Of a DNA stretch of 64,000 bases, positions 34,841 to 42,873 are shown piece after piece; the stretch's first letter is position 1; every line of letters begins with the position of its first letter. Source of the DNA: Paenibacillus tritici (GTDB taxonomy: Bacteria > Bacillota > Bacilli > Paenibacillales > Paenibacillaceae); NCBI RefSeq assembly GCF_013204885.1, contig NZ_JABMKX010000015.1, positions 1 through 64,000 of the forward strand, in the 5' to 3' direction. Both the position numbers and the translations under genes were made by a program. Under the pieces are notes generated by a model. The model was not told where the DNA came from. It did not search any database and saw nothing but the letters and a program-made list of their open reading frames with translations.

Positions 34841-35806
34841 ATGAATGCCATTGTGATCGAGCATTACGGTAACCCCGGAGTGTTCACAGAACAGAGTCTC
34901 CCTGCTCCCGCCCTTACCGATACCCAGGTGCTGGTTGAGATGTACGCAACCACTGCAAGCTCCGCAGACACCCTGGTCCGCTCAGGTACATTCAAGCAGG
35001 TGATGCAGGTTCAGTTCCCGCATGTGCTGGGTGTAGAGGTAGCCGGAATCGTGCGGGAGACCGGAAGGAAGGTAGCGCATCTGAAGACTGGCGACCGCGT
35101 CATGGGACTCACCAGATCCGGCGGCGGTTACGCTGACTTTGTAGCACTGGAAGAAAGCTCAGCCGTTGTCATTCCGCCCGGCATCTCCTTCCAGGAAGCA
35201 GGTGCTCTACCGGCCTCTGCTTTGTCGGCCTGGCAATCCCTGTTCCAGTACGGGAAGCTGCTGGCCGGTCAGCGGATTCTTATCCACGCAGGCGCAGGCG
35301 GCGTGGGACACCTCGCCGTTCAACTGGCTAAGCAGCATGGCGCCTATGTCATCGCCACAGCCCGTGCGTACAATCATGATCTGGTGCGGCAGCTGGGTGC
35401 CGATGAAGTCATTGACTATACAACCACTGATTTCTCAGCAGCGGCAGGCCCGGTGGATGTCGTACTGGATATGGTGCGGGACCGTGCTGTAGATGCAGAG
35501 ACAGGGATAGGGGCAACCGAACAGAAGAATATCCAGATTCTGCGGGATCACGGCAGGCTGGTCTCCCTCGTAGACCCGCTGATCGCCACTCATCCCAAGG
35601 TTCGCGGTATCGAGGCCCAGTTTGCCTATATAGAGCCGAACCGCGAGGACCTGTCCGCCATTGTCCGGCAAGTCAGCGAGAACAGGCTGAAGGTGCATGT
35701 CGACAAAATTTTCCCGTTCACCATACAGGGAGTAACCGGTGCCCATGCTCATTATGAAGCCGGGAAGTACCGGGGGAAATTAGTGATCCAGAGACAACCG
35801 GGATAG
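34841..35806 (+). CDS. Zinc-type alcohol dehydrogenase-like / quinone oxidoreductase
   Basis: 321 aa, MDR superfamily. The GroES-like N-terminus (VEMYATTASSADTLVRSGTF; GVEVAGIV; GDRVMGL) is followed by the Rossmann motif LIHAGAGGVGHLAVQLAKQHGAYVIATA. The zinc-ligand cysteines are absent, so it is the zinc-free NADPH quinone reductase branch. GGGAGG precedes the ATG. Probably induced by an electrophile or quinone through the divergent TetR. Confidence 0.92.
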   Translation: MNAIVIEHYGNPGVFTEQSLPAPALTDTQVLVEMYATTASSADTLVRSGTFKQVMQVQFPHVLGVEVAGIVRETGRKVAHLKTGDRVMGLTRSGGGYADFVALEESSAVVIPPGISFQEAGALPASALSAWQSLFQYGKLLAGQRILIHAGAGGVGHLAVQLAKQHGAYVIATARAYNHDLVRQLGADEVIDYTTTDFSAAAGPVDVVLDMVRDRAVDAETGIGATEQKNIQILRDHGRLVSLVDPLIATHPKVRGIEAQFAYIEPNREDLSAIVRQVSENRLKVHVDKIFPFTIQGVTGAHAHYEAGKYRGKLVIQRQPG

Positions 35807-35827
35807 CCCGCGTCATCTCCCAACAAC

Positions 35828-35874
35828 AAAGAGGCAAAACCACACCCTCGTTCAGGTGACGGTTTTGCCTCTTT
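35828..35874. terminator. Bidirectional terminator
   Basis: AAAGAGGCAAAACC pairs perfectly with GGTTTTGCCTCTTT (14 bp), with inner CACC/GGTG. It lies between the convergent oxidoreductase and TetR genes. Confidence 0.9.
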
Positions 35875-35917
35875 GAATTGAAGTAGAGTCTTGAAATACA
35901 GCCTATGACCGGTTTCC

Positions 35918-36505
35918 TCAGCCGCAGCAGATAGACTCCAGATGCACATTCAGCACCCGGACCATCCGCTGTCTGTCCAGCCGTTCAGGCTCCAGCATAG
36001 CGTGCATGGCCAGCCCGTCCACCAGGGCATACAGCCGTTCCGCTTCATCCCCCTTGTCCAACCCCTGCTTGAGCAGCCCATGCTGATCCAGATAATCTAT
36101 GAGCCGGACGATCAGAGGATAGATAGCATCGTCAAGCTCAGCACTCTTATCCCCGGCAGACCTCAGATGAAAAGTAAATGCGAACCATACCTCCATTTCA
36201 GCCATGCTGCCGTCATCCGTGGGGAGCAGCTCCAGCAGAACCTTGGCAACCTGTTCCCTAGGAGGAAGATCCGTATGTATGATCGCCAAGATCCGCGCAG
36301 TTACCCGCTCCTTCACCAGATTCATAGCAAATAACAGCAGTTCATGCTGAGTGGAGAAATAATGACGCAGCGCTCCCAGAGAGACCCCCGCCTCAGCAGC
36401 AATCTTACGCACCGTAGCCGCTTGGATTCCCTGCTGGATAATAACCCGCCAGGTGGCTTCGGCAATATTCGATTTACGTTCTAGATGATCTACGATTTTT
36501 GGCAT
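35918..36505 (-). CDS. TetR-family transcriptional regulator (YcnC/BetI-like)
   Basis: About 195 aa, starting MPKIVDHLERKSNIAEATWRVI. The HTH is ATVRKIAAEAGVSLGALRHYFSTQHELLL. No Shine-Dalgarno precedes the ATG. Instead a TACAAT box ends six bases upstream, so the transcript may be leaderless. A perfect 30-bp palindrome lies just beyond and also covers the -35 of the divergent membrane-protein gene, a strong sign of autoregulation plus control of that neighbour. Confidence 0.92.
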   Translation of the reverse strand: MPKIVDHLERKSNIAEATWRVIIQQGIQAATVRKIAAEAGVSLGALRHYFSTQHELLLFAMNLVKERVTARILAIIHTDLPPREQVAKVLLELLPTDDGSMAEMEVWFAFTFHLRSAGDKSAELDDAIYPLIVRLIDYLDQHGLLKQGLDKGDEAERLYALVDGLAMHAMLEPERLDRQRMVRVLNVHLESICCG

Positions 36506-36540
36506 ATCCATATTGTAGCATAGCCCAAATATGAAACACA

Positions 36541-36570
36541 ATTTAAATAATACAATTGTATTATTTAAAT
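36541..36570. promoter_or_regulatory. Perfect 30-bp palindrome (TetR operator)
   Basis: Two perfect 15-base arms, ATTTAAATAATACAA / TTGTATTATTTAAAT. It overlaps or touches the -35 elements of both divergent promoters: plus strand TTGTAT (36556-36561) with TATACT (36579-36584) after 17 bp; minus strand TTGTGT with TACAAT (36511-36516) after 18 bp. Confidence 0.88.
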
Positions 36571-36620
36571 ATCACTGCTATACTTCCATTAGTACCACCA
36601 TCTAAGATAAGGGGTGTATT

Positions 36621-37166
36621 ATGAATCTGGTAGCATGGGCGATTGTCACCTGTGAGGTATTATTCTGGGTAGTCATTCTTGCCGGCTTTACAGCACGTTA
36701 TATTTTCAAGCGGCCCACCCTGGGGCTTATTTTCCTGGCACTGACTCCCGTACTCGACATCATTCTGTTAGTCATCTCCGGCGTTGACCTGGCTCATGGT
36801 GCTTCCGCGACGACAGCACATGCGCTTGCAGCCGTATATATCTCCATATCCATTGTCTTCGGCAAAAGCATGATCGCCTGGGCCGATGAACGCTTCCGCT
36901 ACTATATTACCAAGCAAGGGACGAAGCCGGTCAAGCGTTACGGTATGGATCATGCCAAGCATTATCTCCAAGGCTTCGTCAAGCATCTGCTCTCTTTTGC
37001 GCTCGCCGCAGGGATTCTCTATGGACTCATTGTCTGGATAGACGACGCCTCCCGCACGGAAGCACTGTCAGGCATCCTTTCGGTATGGTCCGTTGTGGTC
37101 GGCATTGATCTGATCATCACCGTTACCTATTTCATCTGGCCCAGACAGGCCAAGAGCACAAGCTGA
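36621..37166 (+). CDS. YmcC-like integral membrane protein
   Basis: 181 aa with about five hydrophobic segments (near 5-25, 32-55, 65-85, 120-140, 150-172). The cytoplasmic stretch GKSMIAWADERFRYYITKQGTKPVKRYGMDHAKHY and the rest resemble B. subtilis YmcC, a membrane protein of unknown function. AAGGGG precedes the ATG. The TetR operator upstream suggests it is the main target of the divergent TetR. Confidence 0.82.
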   Translation: MNLVAWAIVTCEVLFWVVILAGFTARYIFKRPTLGLIFLALTPVLDIILLVISGVDLAHGASATTAHALAAVYISISIVFGKSMIAWADERFRYYITKQGTKPVKRYGMDHAKHYLQGFVKHLLSFALAAGILYGLIVWIDDASRTEALSGILSVWSVVVGIDLIITVTYFIWPRQAKSTS

Positions 37167-37187
37167 TTCTGCTTGACCAGCCCGGTT

Positions 37188-37793
37188 CTATGAACCGGCT
37201 CTGATATTCTTAACCGTCCGGTGTTCGAGCGAGAGCTCCTTATAGACCCTAGCCCCGCCTTCGCCGGTAGGAGCTTGTGCCAACAACCCTACCTTAATCG
37301 TATCTTCCACCGGAAGGTTAAAGAACCGCATCATATCAAACCTTACGCCATCGGTAGAATAATGAAAAGCGAAGGCATTCCCGGACCTGGCCGCCTGCAG
37401 CCATACCTCATTCCCGTTGATATTACAGCCATTCGCATCATCCGAGGTCTGGTTCGTGACTACGCTGACCACAGCATGAGTATCGAAATCTGTCAGTTCA
37501 AAGCAGGCTTTGGCCCAGACCGACAGGTCCTGCATGACCATAATCGAAGAAGAATCGTAAGTATCCCGGAAGTCATGACTCACCTTCACCCGCAGCACGA
37601 AATCTCCCGACACCTCTGTATAGAAGAAGGGCGCATTCGTCAGATTCTCAGGTGTAAGCCCTTCTTCGGCTATAGCCCCGTTATTGCAGAAAAAGTCACT
37701 TTTAGCCGGTGCCTCCATAATGATCGAGTGATCCTCAAATCTGATGTTCCCCTCATTCATCCATTTGTACGCTGCGAAATCAGTCTTAATCAT
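37188..37793 (-). CDS. DUF1349 concanavalin-like protein
   Basis: 201 aa, a single jelly-roll domain of the DUF1349 type (SDFFCNNGAIAEEGLTPENLTNAPFFYTEVSGDF; IMVMQDLSVWAKACFE). Relatives are annotated as regulators of enolase or as glycan-binding; function is unproven. GGGAGGG precedes the ATG. A cre-like sequence (TGTAAACGCATCCCA, 37831-37845) lies upstream. Confidence 0.88.
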   Translation of the reverse strand: MIKTDFAAYKWMNEGNIRFEDHSIIMEAPAKSDFFCNNGAIAEEGLTPENLTNAPFFYTEVSGDFVLRVKVSHDFRDTYDSSSIMVMQDLSVWAKACFELTDFDTHAVVSVVTNQTSDDANGCNINGNEVWLQAARSGNAFAFHYSTDGVRFDMMRFFNLPVEDTIKVGLLAQAPTGEGGARVYKELSLEHRTVKNIRAGS

Positions 37794-37903
37794 TTAATTG
37801 CCCTCCCATTATTGGATTATCCCTATGAAATGTAAACGCATCCCAATCCTATAGCAAAATGGCAATCGGGTTCAACCCCATATTTTGGCAGATGAATCTT
37901 TTT

Positions 37904-37930
37904 TGAAACTTGTAAGGTACGGTGGCCGTA
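37904..37930 (+). promoter_or_regulatory. Candidate ECF-sigma promoter
   Basis: TGAAAC (37904-37909), 17-bp spacer, CGTA (37927-37930), the pattern recognised by SigW/SigX-like ECF factors. It overlaps a perfect palindrome GTACGG-TGG-CCGTAC (37917-37931) and lies ~70 bp before the small basic protein gene. Confidence 0.4.
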
Positions 37931-37996
37931 CTTAAGGGTAACTAACGTTTATAGCTGCGCTGCAATGGCTTATACCACCATCGAGGAGGAAACAAA

Positions 37997-38209
37997 ATGT
38001 TCAAGAAAATTCTTGGCAAGGTCCTGCACTCCGTAGAGCAGTCCAAACATGGCGGGCACCGCAGGCATTCGAGCAGTCATAAAGGGAGGCCAGTATCCAG
38101 AAGGCATTCAAGCAGCAGCCACGGATACAAGCGCCACTCCTCATCAGACGCCCGCCGCGGAGGAACCGGACATAAATATTATAAGAACCGTTACGGCAGT
38201 TCAAGCTGA
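37997..38209 (+). CDS. Small basic His/Ser-rich protein
   Basis: 70 aa. Very basic, rich in His, Ser, Arg, Lys and Gly. It contains three near-identical motifs, RRHSSS at 22-27, RRHSSS at 35-40 and KRHSSS at 45-50, and ends YGSSS. There is no signal peptide or membrane segment. GAGGAGG precedes the ATG and a classic terminator follows, so it is a real gene. I do not recognise the family. The Arg/Lys-flanked serine triplets and the tail-to-tail Ser/Thr kinase gene raise the possibility of a kinase substrate; a spore-associated role is also possible. Confidence 0.8.
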   Translation: MFKKILGKVLHSVEQSKHGGHRRHSSSHKGRPVSRRHSSSSHGYKRHSSSDARRGGTGHKYYKNRYGSSS

Positions 38210-38240
38210 GGTTCGCTTAATTGCTTCATACACATGCACA

Positions 38241-38278
38241 AGGCGCCGTGTCACCGTTTGGTGAGGGCGCCTTTTTTT
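38241..38278 (+). terminator. Intrinsic terminator of the small basic protein gene
   Basis: AGGCGCC, then CACC/TGGTG, then GGCGCCT followed by TTTTTT. It lies between convergent genes, 8 bp from the kinase stop codon. Confidence 0.93.
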
Positions 38279-38286
38279 GACGGAGA

Positions 38287-39105
38287 TCAAGACATTAGTT
38301 GCTCATACAGTTCTCCGGCCTCACGGACAAATGAAGCTGAGTCGGGATAGCACTCCTGCTCTCCAAGCAGCCGGGTCAGCAGCAGCAGCATTCCAGGCGA
38401 CAATTCCAGCTCTTCCTGCCAGCTTCGCTCCGGCCCACCCCGCTCCGGCTGATAGCCGGAATACAGCATGAACAGCATCAATTGTCCCACATCGTACAGA
38501 TCTGAGCCGATCACCGGCGGCCTGCGTTCCGGCCACGACTGCTTCCTTGGCTTCAGCCGCTCAAGCACGGTATCCGTCTCTCCAATCTTTTCTGCTAATC
38601 CGAAATCAATTAAGTACAGATCCTCCTTATGAAGAATTACATTAGGAATCCGCAGATCCAGATGAACATATCCGCGCGAATGCACATGGGTTACCATGTT
38701 CATCAATCTCAGCGCCATAGCCAGGCATTCCCGCTCACCATAGATCACATGCTCATCAAAGATCAGATCCTCCAGCGTCTGTCCTGTAATATAGTCCGTC
38801 ACCAGCCAGTTCGAGCCTTTATAGTTGAAATAGTCACGGCACTTCGGAATATTAGGATGATCCATGGCCTGCAAAATCGCGCTCTCCTTGGCCAGCATTG
38901 TCCGGCCCAACGCCTGTTTGCTCGGTCTGGACTGCTTAAGCGCCAACAGAGCGCCATCTCTTGTATCATAGCAGCGGTAAGTAAGCCCGTAGCTGCCCTC
39001 TCCAAGCAGGAGGTCTATCTTGTATCGTCCGCCAATCACAGCCCCACCCGGTAAGGGATAATCCCGCCAGGCCCGGATGAATCCGCGCCACCGCTCCAAC
39101 ACCAT
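38287..39105 (-). CDS. Serine/threonine protein kinase (Hanks type), soluble
   Basis: 272 aa, a kinase domain only. The Gly-rich loop is GEGSYG at 35-40, the ATP lysine K57 (ALKQS), the C-helix glutamate is in AKESAIL, the catalytic loop HLDLRIPN has D150 and N155, and the DFG motif is at 167-169. It is a non-RD kinase (Leu before the catalytic Asp). No transmembrane or PASTA region is present, unlike PrkC. GGAGGGG precedes the ATG. It is tail-to-tail with the His/Ser-rich protein gene. Confidence 0.93.
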   Translation of the reverse strand: MVLERWRGFIRAWRDYPLPGGAVIGGRYKIDLLLGEGSYGLTYRCYDTRDGALLALKQSRPSKQALGRTMLAKESAILQAMDHPNIPKCRDYFNYKGSNWLVTDYITGQTLEDLIFDEHVIYGERECLAMALRLMNMVTHVHSRGYVHLDLRIPNVILHKEDLYLIDFGLAEKIGETDTVLERLKPRKQSWPERRPPVIGSDLYDVGQLMLFMLYSGYQPERGGPERSWQEELELSPGMLLLLTRLLGEQECYPDSASFVREAGELYEQLMS

Positions 39106-39283
39106 AAGGTCCCCTCCATTCCCTGCTGCGCTTCAAATATTCGTGATGCTATTATCTCATAGATGAAGATATCTGGCACCGTGGGGTTACCGGAGGGGCT
39201 TAGGCGGCGATGGCATCGCCCTCCTCTGTCCTTGTGTTTAATATTTTCTGCCCCCTTCTTCTTCCCCTACTCCTGGCGGCAGC

Positions 39284-39362
39284 TGGCGAGGTGCACTTAT
39301 GCTCTTCATTGGCTCATTTTGTCCGCGCTCGCTGAATTCAAGTGCACTAATGCTCTTCATTT
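39284..39362. repeat. 51-bp repeat, one and a half units (array 1 family)
   Basis: AGGTGCACTTATGCTCTTCATTGGCTC (from 39289) and AATTCAAGTGCACTAATGCTCTTCATT (from 39335), in the exact 51-bp register of the array at 15840-16054. Confidence 0.85.
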
Positions 39363-39487
39363 CCAGGACAATACAAAATCACCCTGCGGGTGGATAATGT
39401 AAGAACCTCTGCGGTCCAGTCAACTCGTATGGCTACCTCCCTTATCCCTCTGCCCATTGCCGAGAATCCGGACCACGCATCTTCGCA

Positions 39488-39826
39488 CCAGCACATTGTA
39501 TTCGGTTTTTCCCCATACATTTGGCTCACACTTAATCGCACCCTCACATTGTATTCGGTTTTTCTGTGACAATACTTCTGGCACAACCTGCGATAAACGC
39601 ACGGCCTACGCGGCGCTCCCAGTCCAATTGTGTTCGGTTTTCCGATTACATTCGGCCTACGTGGCGCTCACAGTCCAATTGTGTTCGGTTTTCCGATTAC
39701 ATTCGGCCTACGTGGCGCTCACAGTCCAATTGTGTTCGGTTTTTCGATTACATTTGGCCTACGCACCCTCGCACCCTCACATTGTATTCAGTTTTCCGCA
39801 TACATTTTGCCCACGCTTCTTATCCA
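39488..39826. repeat. 51-bp tandem array 2
   Basis: ATTGTRTTCGGTTTT recurs at 39495, 39548, 39627, 39678, 39729 and 39781 (the last as ATTGTATTCAG). Spacings are 53, 79, 51, 51 and 52. The middle three units are almost identical: CAGTCCAATTGTGTTCGG then TTTTCCGATTACATTCGGCC and TACGTGGCGCTCA. Long frames across it reflect the multiple-of-three period. Apart from these repeats, 39106-39860 holds no recognisable gene. Confidence 0.9.
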
Positions 39827-39864
39827 CAACAGACGGATAATATAATTTCCTATACAATAAAAAA

Positions 39865-39888
39865 AGACCTTGGGTAATCCCATGGTCT
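39865..39888 (-). terminator. Intrinsic terminator
   Basis: AGACC-T-TGGG-TAAT-CCCA-T-GGTCT with a run of seven T on the minus strand. It would end transcripts coming from the cotJ side. Confidence 0.85.
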
Positions 39889-39900
39889 ACGCTAGATATT

Positions 39901-40086
39901 TTAAGTAGAAACTACTGCGCCGTCCTTCAAAAGGATAGCATCCGTTTCAGCGAGAAAGATAAACTGAAAACGCAGAATCTGGTGCTCTGGAATAACCATC
40001 TCCAAAGTGTCCTGCTCATCCCTTATCTCATCTAAATCCGTCATCAACCACAACAAAAGCAGCCTCACAGAAGGCTGCTTTGTCAT
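39901..40086 (-). CDS. Doubtful small ORF downstream of cotJC
   Basis: 61 aa if started at 40086, 47 aa from an internal ATG at 40044. The first 14 codons lie inside the cotJC terminator hairpin, and neither start has a good ribosome site, though GAGGGG is 11 bases from the first. The remainder is acidic and hydrophobic (MTDLDEIRDEQDTLEMVIPE) and ends before a terminator. It could be a true small gene or a gene remnant; no family recognised. Confidence 0.3.
   Translation of the reverse strand: MTKQPSVRLLLLWLMTDLDEIRDEQDTLEMVIPEHQILRFQFIFLAETDAILLKDGAVVST
40056..40081 (-). terminator. Terminator of the cotJ operon
   Basis: AAAGCAGCCT-CACAGA-AGGCTGCTTT, 10-bp perfect stem, followed on the minus strand by TGTTGTGG; 20 bp past the cotJC stop. 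Confidence 0.75.
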
Positions 40087-40101
40087 GCAAATCGTATCCC
40101 C

Positions 40102-40671
40102 TCAGAATATCCGTTTCTTATCCTTCTCGTCAATCAGAATCTGCACCGATTCCTTGAACCGGATGGCATGAATAATCTCCCGCTCGCGCAGGAATTTCAG
40201 GCCGTCCTGCAGATCAACATCGTCCGTCATGTCGATCAGCCACTGGTATGTAGCCCTCGCCTTCTCCTCTGCGGCGATGTCCTCATACAGGTCGGCGATC
40301 GGATCACCCTTCGCTTGGATGTAGGACGCTGTCCAGGGTACACCGGCAGAGTTCTGGTAGAACAACGCATGATCCCGCTGCGCATAGTTCGGGCCCAGAC
40401 CGGCGGCTTCCAGCTCCTGCACCGATGCGTCTTTGGTCAGCTTGTAGATCATCGTGGCGATCATTTCCAGGTGGGCGAATTCTTCGGTGGAAATATCTGT
40501 CAATACGCCGATGACCTTGTCCGGTATGGCATACCTCTGGTTCATGTAACGCAGTGCCGCTGCCAGCTCCCCGTCCGCACCGCCGTATTGCTCCATCAGG
40601 TACCGGGCCATCCGCACATCACATTTGCCGACACGCACCGGGTATTGCAGTTTTTTCTCATAGATCCACAT
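40102..40671 (-). CDS. cotJC: Spore coat protein CotJC (manganese-catalase-like)
   Basis: 189 aa. It opens MWIYEKKLQYPVRV and has the ferritin-like/di-metal helices of Mn-catalases (LTDISTEEFAHLEMIATMIYKLTKD; EEKARATYQWLIDMTDD; REREIIHAIRFKESVQ), with Glu and His ligands in EEFAHLE and EIIHAIRFKE. Third gene of cotJABC, made in the mother cell in Bacillus and assembled in the coat. Confidence 0.96.
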   Translation of the reverse strand: MWIYEKKLQYPVRVGKCDVRMARYLMEQYGGADGELAAALRYMNQRYAIPDKVIGVLTDISTEEFAHLEMIATMIYKLTKDASVQELEAAGLGPNYAQRDHALFYQNSAGVPWTASYIQAKGDPIADLYEDIAAEEKARATYQWLIDMTDDVDLQDGLKFLREREIIHAIRFKESVQILIDEKDKKRIF

Positions 40672-40723
40672 TCGTGAACTTCCCCCTCCTCAGACTTATT
40701 TCATTCCCGGCTTCATTCATGTC

Positions 40724-40990
40724 TCAGACTTGCCAAGGCCAGGGACTCTCGCTCCACTGCCAGGGAGCTTTGGAGTAGGCGCGGCCGAAATTCTGCAAAG
40801 GTCCGTATAGCTCCTGGAACTGATTCGCCAGCTTCGTGCGTTCATACGTCAGCTGATTAAACTGCTCAATCGCCTTCACATCCTGGGGATGAGTATCCAG
40901 GTACAGGTTCAGCTCTACCAGTGCGAAATCGAGTACCTGCAGCTGCTCCAGCATCTCATAATAACGGGGCTCGCAAGGATTAGCTTCCAT
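40724..40990 (-). CDS. cotJB: Spore coat protein CotJB
   Basis: 88 aa. Characteristic YYEMLEQLQVLDFALVELNLYLDTHP followed by a Trp-rich tail (APWQWSESPWPWQV). Second gene of the operon, 3 bp after cotJA. CotJ proteins depend on each other for coat assembly. Confidence 0.95.
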   Translation of the reverse strand: MEANPCEPRYYEMLEQLQVLDFALVELNLYLDTHPQDVKAIEQFNQLTYERTKLANQFQELYGPLQNFGRAYSKAPWQWSESPWPWQV

Positions 40991-40993
40991 AAC

Positions 40994-41209
40994 CTACCTC
41001 ACTCCTTTGAACTTGGACTCATAAGGGCTGTACAGCGATGGCCATAAGGTCCCATGCTTCAGGGCTTCCGGCAGAGAGAACTGCGGGAGATTCGGGGGCT
41101 GAAACGTAATGAATTGATTCGGCGGCACAACATACGTCTTGAACGGCACCGGCGGACAAGGGTCAAACGGTCCCCTGTATGGTGTCCATACGCGTTCCTG
41201 GGAGTTCAA
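40994..41209 (-). CDS. cotJA: Spore coat-associated protein CotJA
   Basis: 71 aa, Pro-rich (WTPYRGPFDPCPPVPFKTYVVPPN; FQPPNLPQF). The start is TTG with GAGGAGG eight bases upstream; the nearby ATG is out of frame. First gene of cotJABC. A sigma-E promoter is expected but I could not identify one with confidence. Upstream DNA to 41400 contains a perfect 12-bp palindrome (CACTCTAGAGTG, ~41323) and a CCGTC/GACGG hairpin. Confidence 0.92.
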   Translation of the reverse strand: MNSQERVWTPYRGPFDPCPPVPFKTYVVPPNQFITFQPPNLPQFSLPEALKHGTLWPSLYSPYESKFKGVR

Positions 41210-41412
41210 TGATCATTCCTCCTCTTAAAGAGTTTTGACGGCATTCCTTCATAAATCCAGATCTCTTATCGTTACCTCGTAACTAACTTATGACAGCTCC
41301 AGGGTAGAAAAGAACAGCAAGAGAATAAAATCACTCTAGAGTGGAAACGGATTTGCCGTCCTTTTAGACGGTTATCGTGTGCAACCTATAACTTCTTATA
41401 ATTCAACAAAAA

Positions 41413-41461
41413 AACAGGGCACACCAGCAGGCCGGTTGCATGGCCTCTGATGTACCCTGTT
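41413..41461 (-). terminator. Terminator of the CNNM/CorC-type gene
   Basis: ACAGGG-C-AC..GGCC / GGCC..GT-A-CCCTGT stem, then TTTTTTTGTTG on the minus strand, 35 bp past the stop. Confidence 0.9.
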
Positions 41462-41496
41462 GATTTTGGCATTACGGATTCAGCGTTTCAATCCGT

Positions 41497-42855
41497 TTAT
41501 TCTTTCCCGTCTTCCTCGGCCTCTGTCTCCTCTTCCGTCACCAGCGGAGTCTCGCGGTGGATATTAATCCGCGTGATCCGCAACCGGGTGGATTCCTCCA
41601 CCTCGAAGGTGACGTCACCGACGACAATCTTTTTGCCTTTGGACGGATTGCCCTCCAGCTCCTTGAACAGCCAGCCGCCGATGGAATCTACCTCATCATC
41701 TTCGATTACGACGCCGGTCAGATCGTTGACGTCTTCAATCAGCATCCGGCCCTCCACGGAGATATACTCCCCGTTGTGCTCTACGCTAGGGCGTTCATCC
41801 TCGAATTCGTCATGCAGATCGCCGACGATCTCCTCCAGAATCTCTTCAGCGGTCAGAAGCCCCGCTGTTCCGCCGTACTCGTCTACGACCAGCGTCAGCT
41901 GGGCCTTGTTCTTCTGCATCAGCCGCAGCGCGTGGCTGATCTCCATGGATTCCGGCACATTCAGAATCGGCCGGACCAGGGAAGTCAGGTCATTCTGCTG
42001 CTCCTGCGGAGCGAACAGCAGATCAGTGATATGGATGAAGCCGATAATCCGGTCCTTATCCTCGAAGGCAACCGGATAACGTGAATGCTTCGTCTCCGTA
42101 ATGATCCGCATATTCTCTTCCAGCGGGAGATTGCTGTACAGTACATCCATATCCGTTCGCGGAAGCATAACCTCGCGGGCCAGCAGGTCCGAGAATTCGA
42201 AGATGTTATCCATCAGCTTCATCTCATCCTGATCAATGACCCCGCTCTTCGCACTCTGATTCATCAGAATCCGGATCTCCTCTTCCGAATGGGCAGCCTC
42301 GGCTTCGCTGGCCGGCTCCACGCCGAACAGTCTTAGCAGAGCGTTGGCTGACGCATTCAATACCCAGATGAAGGGCAGAAACAGATTATAGAAGAACATC
42401 AGCGGTGCTGACAGCAGCAATGCGGAGCCTTCGGTTTTTTGGATAGCCAGAGACTTCGGTGCCAGTTCCCCCAGCACAATATGTAAGAAGGTAATAATCG
42501 AGAAGCCGATAACGACAGATACCGTAGAGATTAGAGTCTGATCTGTAACCCCCAGCTGGTACATCAGAGGTTCCACGAGCAGCTCAGAGATTGCCGGTTC
42601 CCCGACCCAGCCCAGTCCAAGGGAGGCGAGTGTAATCCCGAATTGCGTAGCCGACAGATACGAATCCAGCCGCTTGTTGACCTTCAGCGCATATCCGGCC
42701 ATTTTGTTGCCTTCGCTGACCAGCTGGGTCAGACGAGACTGCCTGACCTTGACCAGCGAGAATTCCGCCGCAACGAAGATCCCATTCAATAATACGAGCA
42801 CCAGAACGAGCAAAAGATTAAGCACTAATCTTCCTATGTCGAATTCCGTATGCAC
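41497..42855 (-). CDS. Hemolysin-family/CNNM transporter with CBS domains
   Basis: 452 aa. The DUF21 membrane domain (to ~190; LLLVLVLVLLNGIFVAAEFSLVKVR; LGELAPKSLAIQ) is followed by two CBS domains (REVMLPRTDMDVL; VVDEYGGTAGLLTAEEILEEIVG) and the C-terminal CorC_HlyC domain. Such proteins move or sense Mg2+ and related ions. The start is GTG with ATGGGG ten bases upstream. The tail is very acidic. Its start is 19 bp from the radical SAM gene stop, so co-transcription is likely. Confidence 0.93.
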   Translation of the reverse strand: MHTEFDIGRLVLNLLLVLVLVLLNGIFVAAEFSLVKVRQSRLTQLVSEGNKMAGYALKVNKRLDSYLSATQFGITLASLGLGWVGEPAISELLVEPLMYQLGVTDQTLISTVSVVIGFSIITFLHIVLGELAPKSLAIQKTEGSALLLSAPLMFFYNLFLPFIWVLNASANALLRLFGVEPASEAEAAHSEEEIRILMNQSAKSGVIDQDEMKLMDNIFEFSDLLAREVMLPRTDMDVLYSNLPLEENMRIITETKHSRYPVAFEDKDRIIGFIHITDLLFAPQEQQNDLTSLVRPILNVPESMEISHALRLMQKNKAQLTLVVDEYGGTAGLLTAEEILEEIVGDLHDEFEDERPSVEHNGEYISVEGRMLIEDVNDLTGVVIEDDEVDSIGGWLFKELEGNPSKGKKIVVGDVTFEVEESTRLRITRINIHRETPLVTEEETEAEEDGKE

Positions 42856-42873
42856 TATAATAACGCCCCATTT

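Noticed and set aside
39457..39877. Long frames with FGFPITFGLRGAHSPIV-type protein repeats
   Set aside because: They exist because the 51-bp DNA unit is a multiple of three. No ribosome site, all three frames stay open, and the drifted units at the ends change length by 1-2 bp or more, which would break a protein.
41323..41334. CACTCTAGAGTG palindrome upstream of cotJA
   Set aside because: Only 12 bp, far from the start codon, and no sigma-E promoter could be aligned with it; kept only as a note under cotJA.
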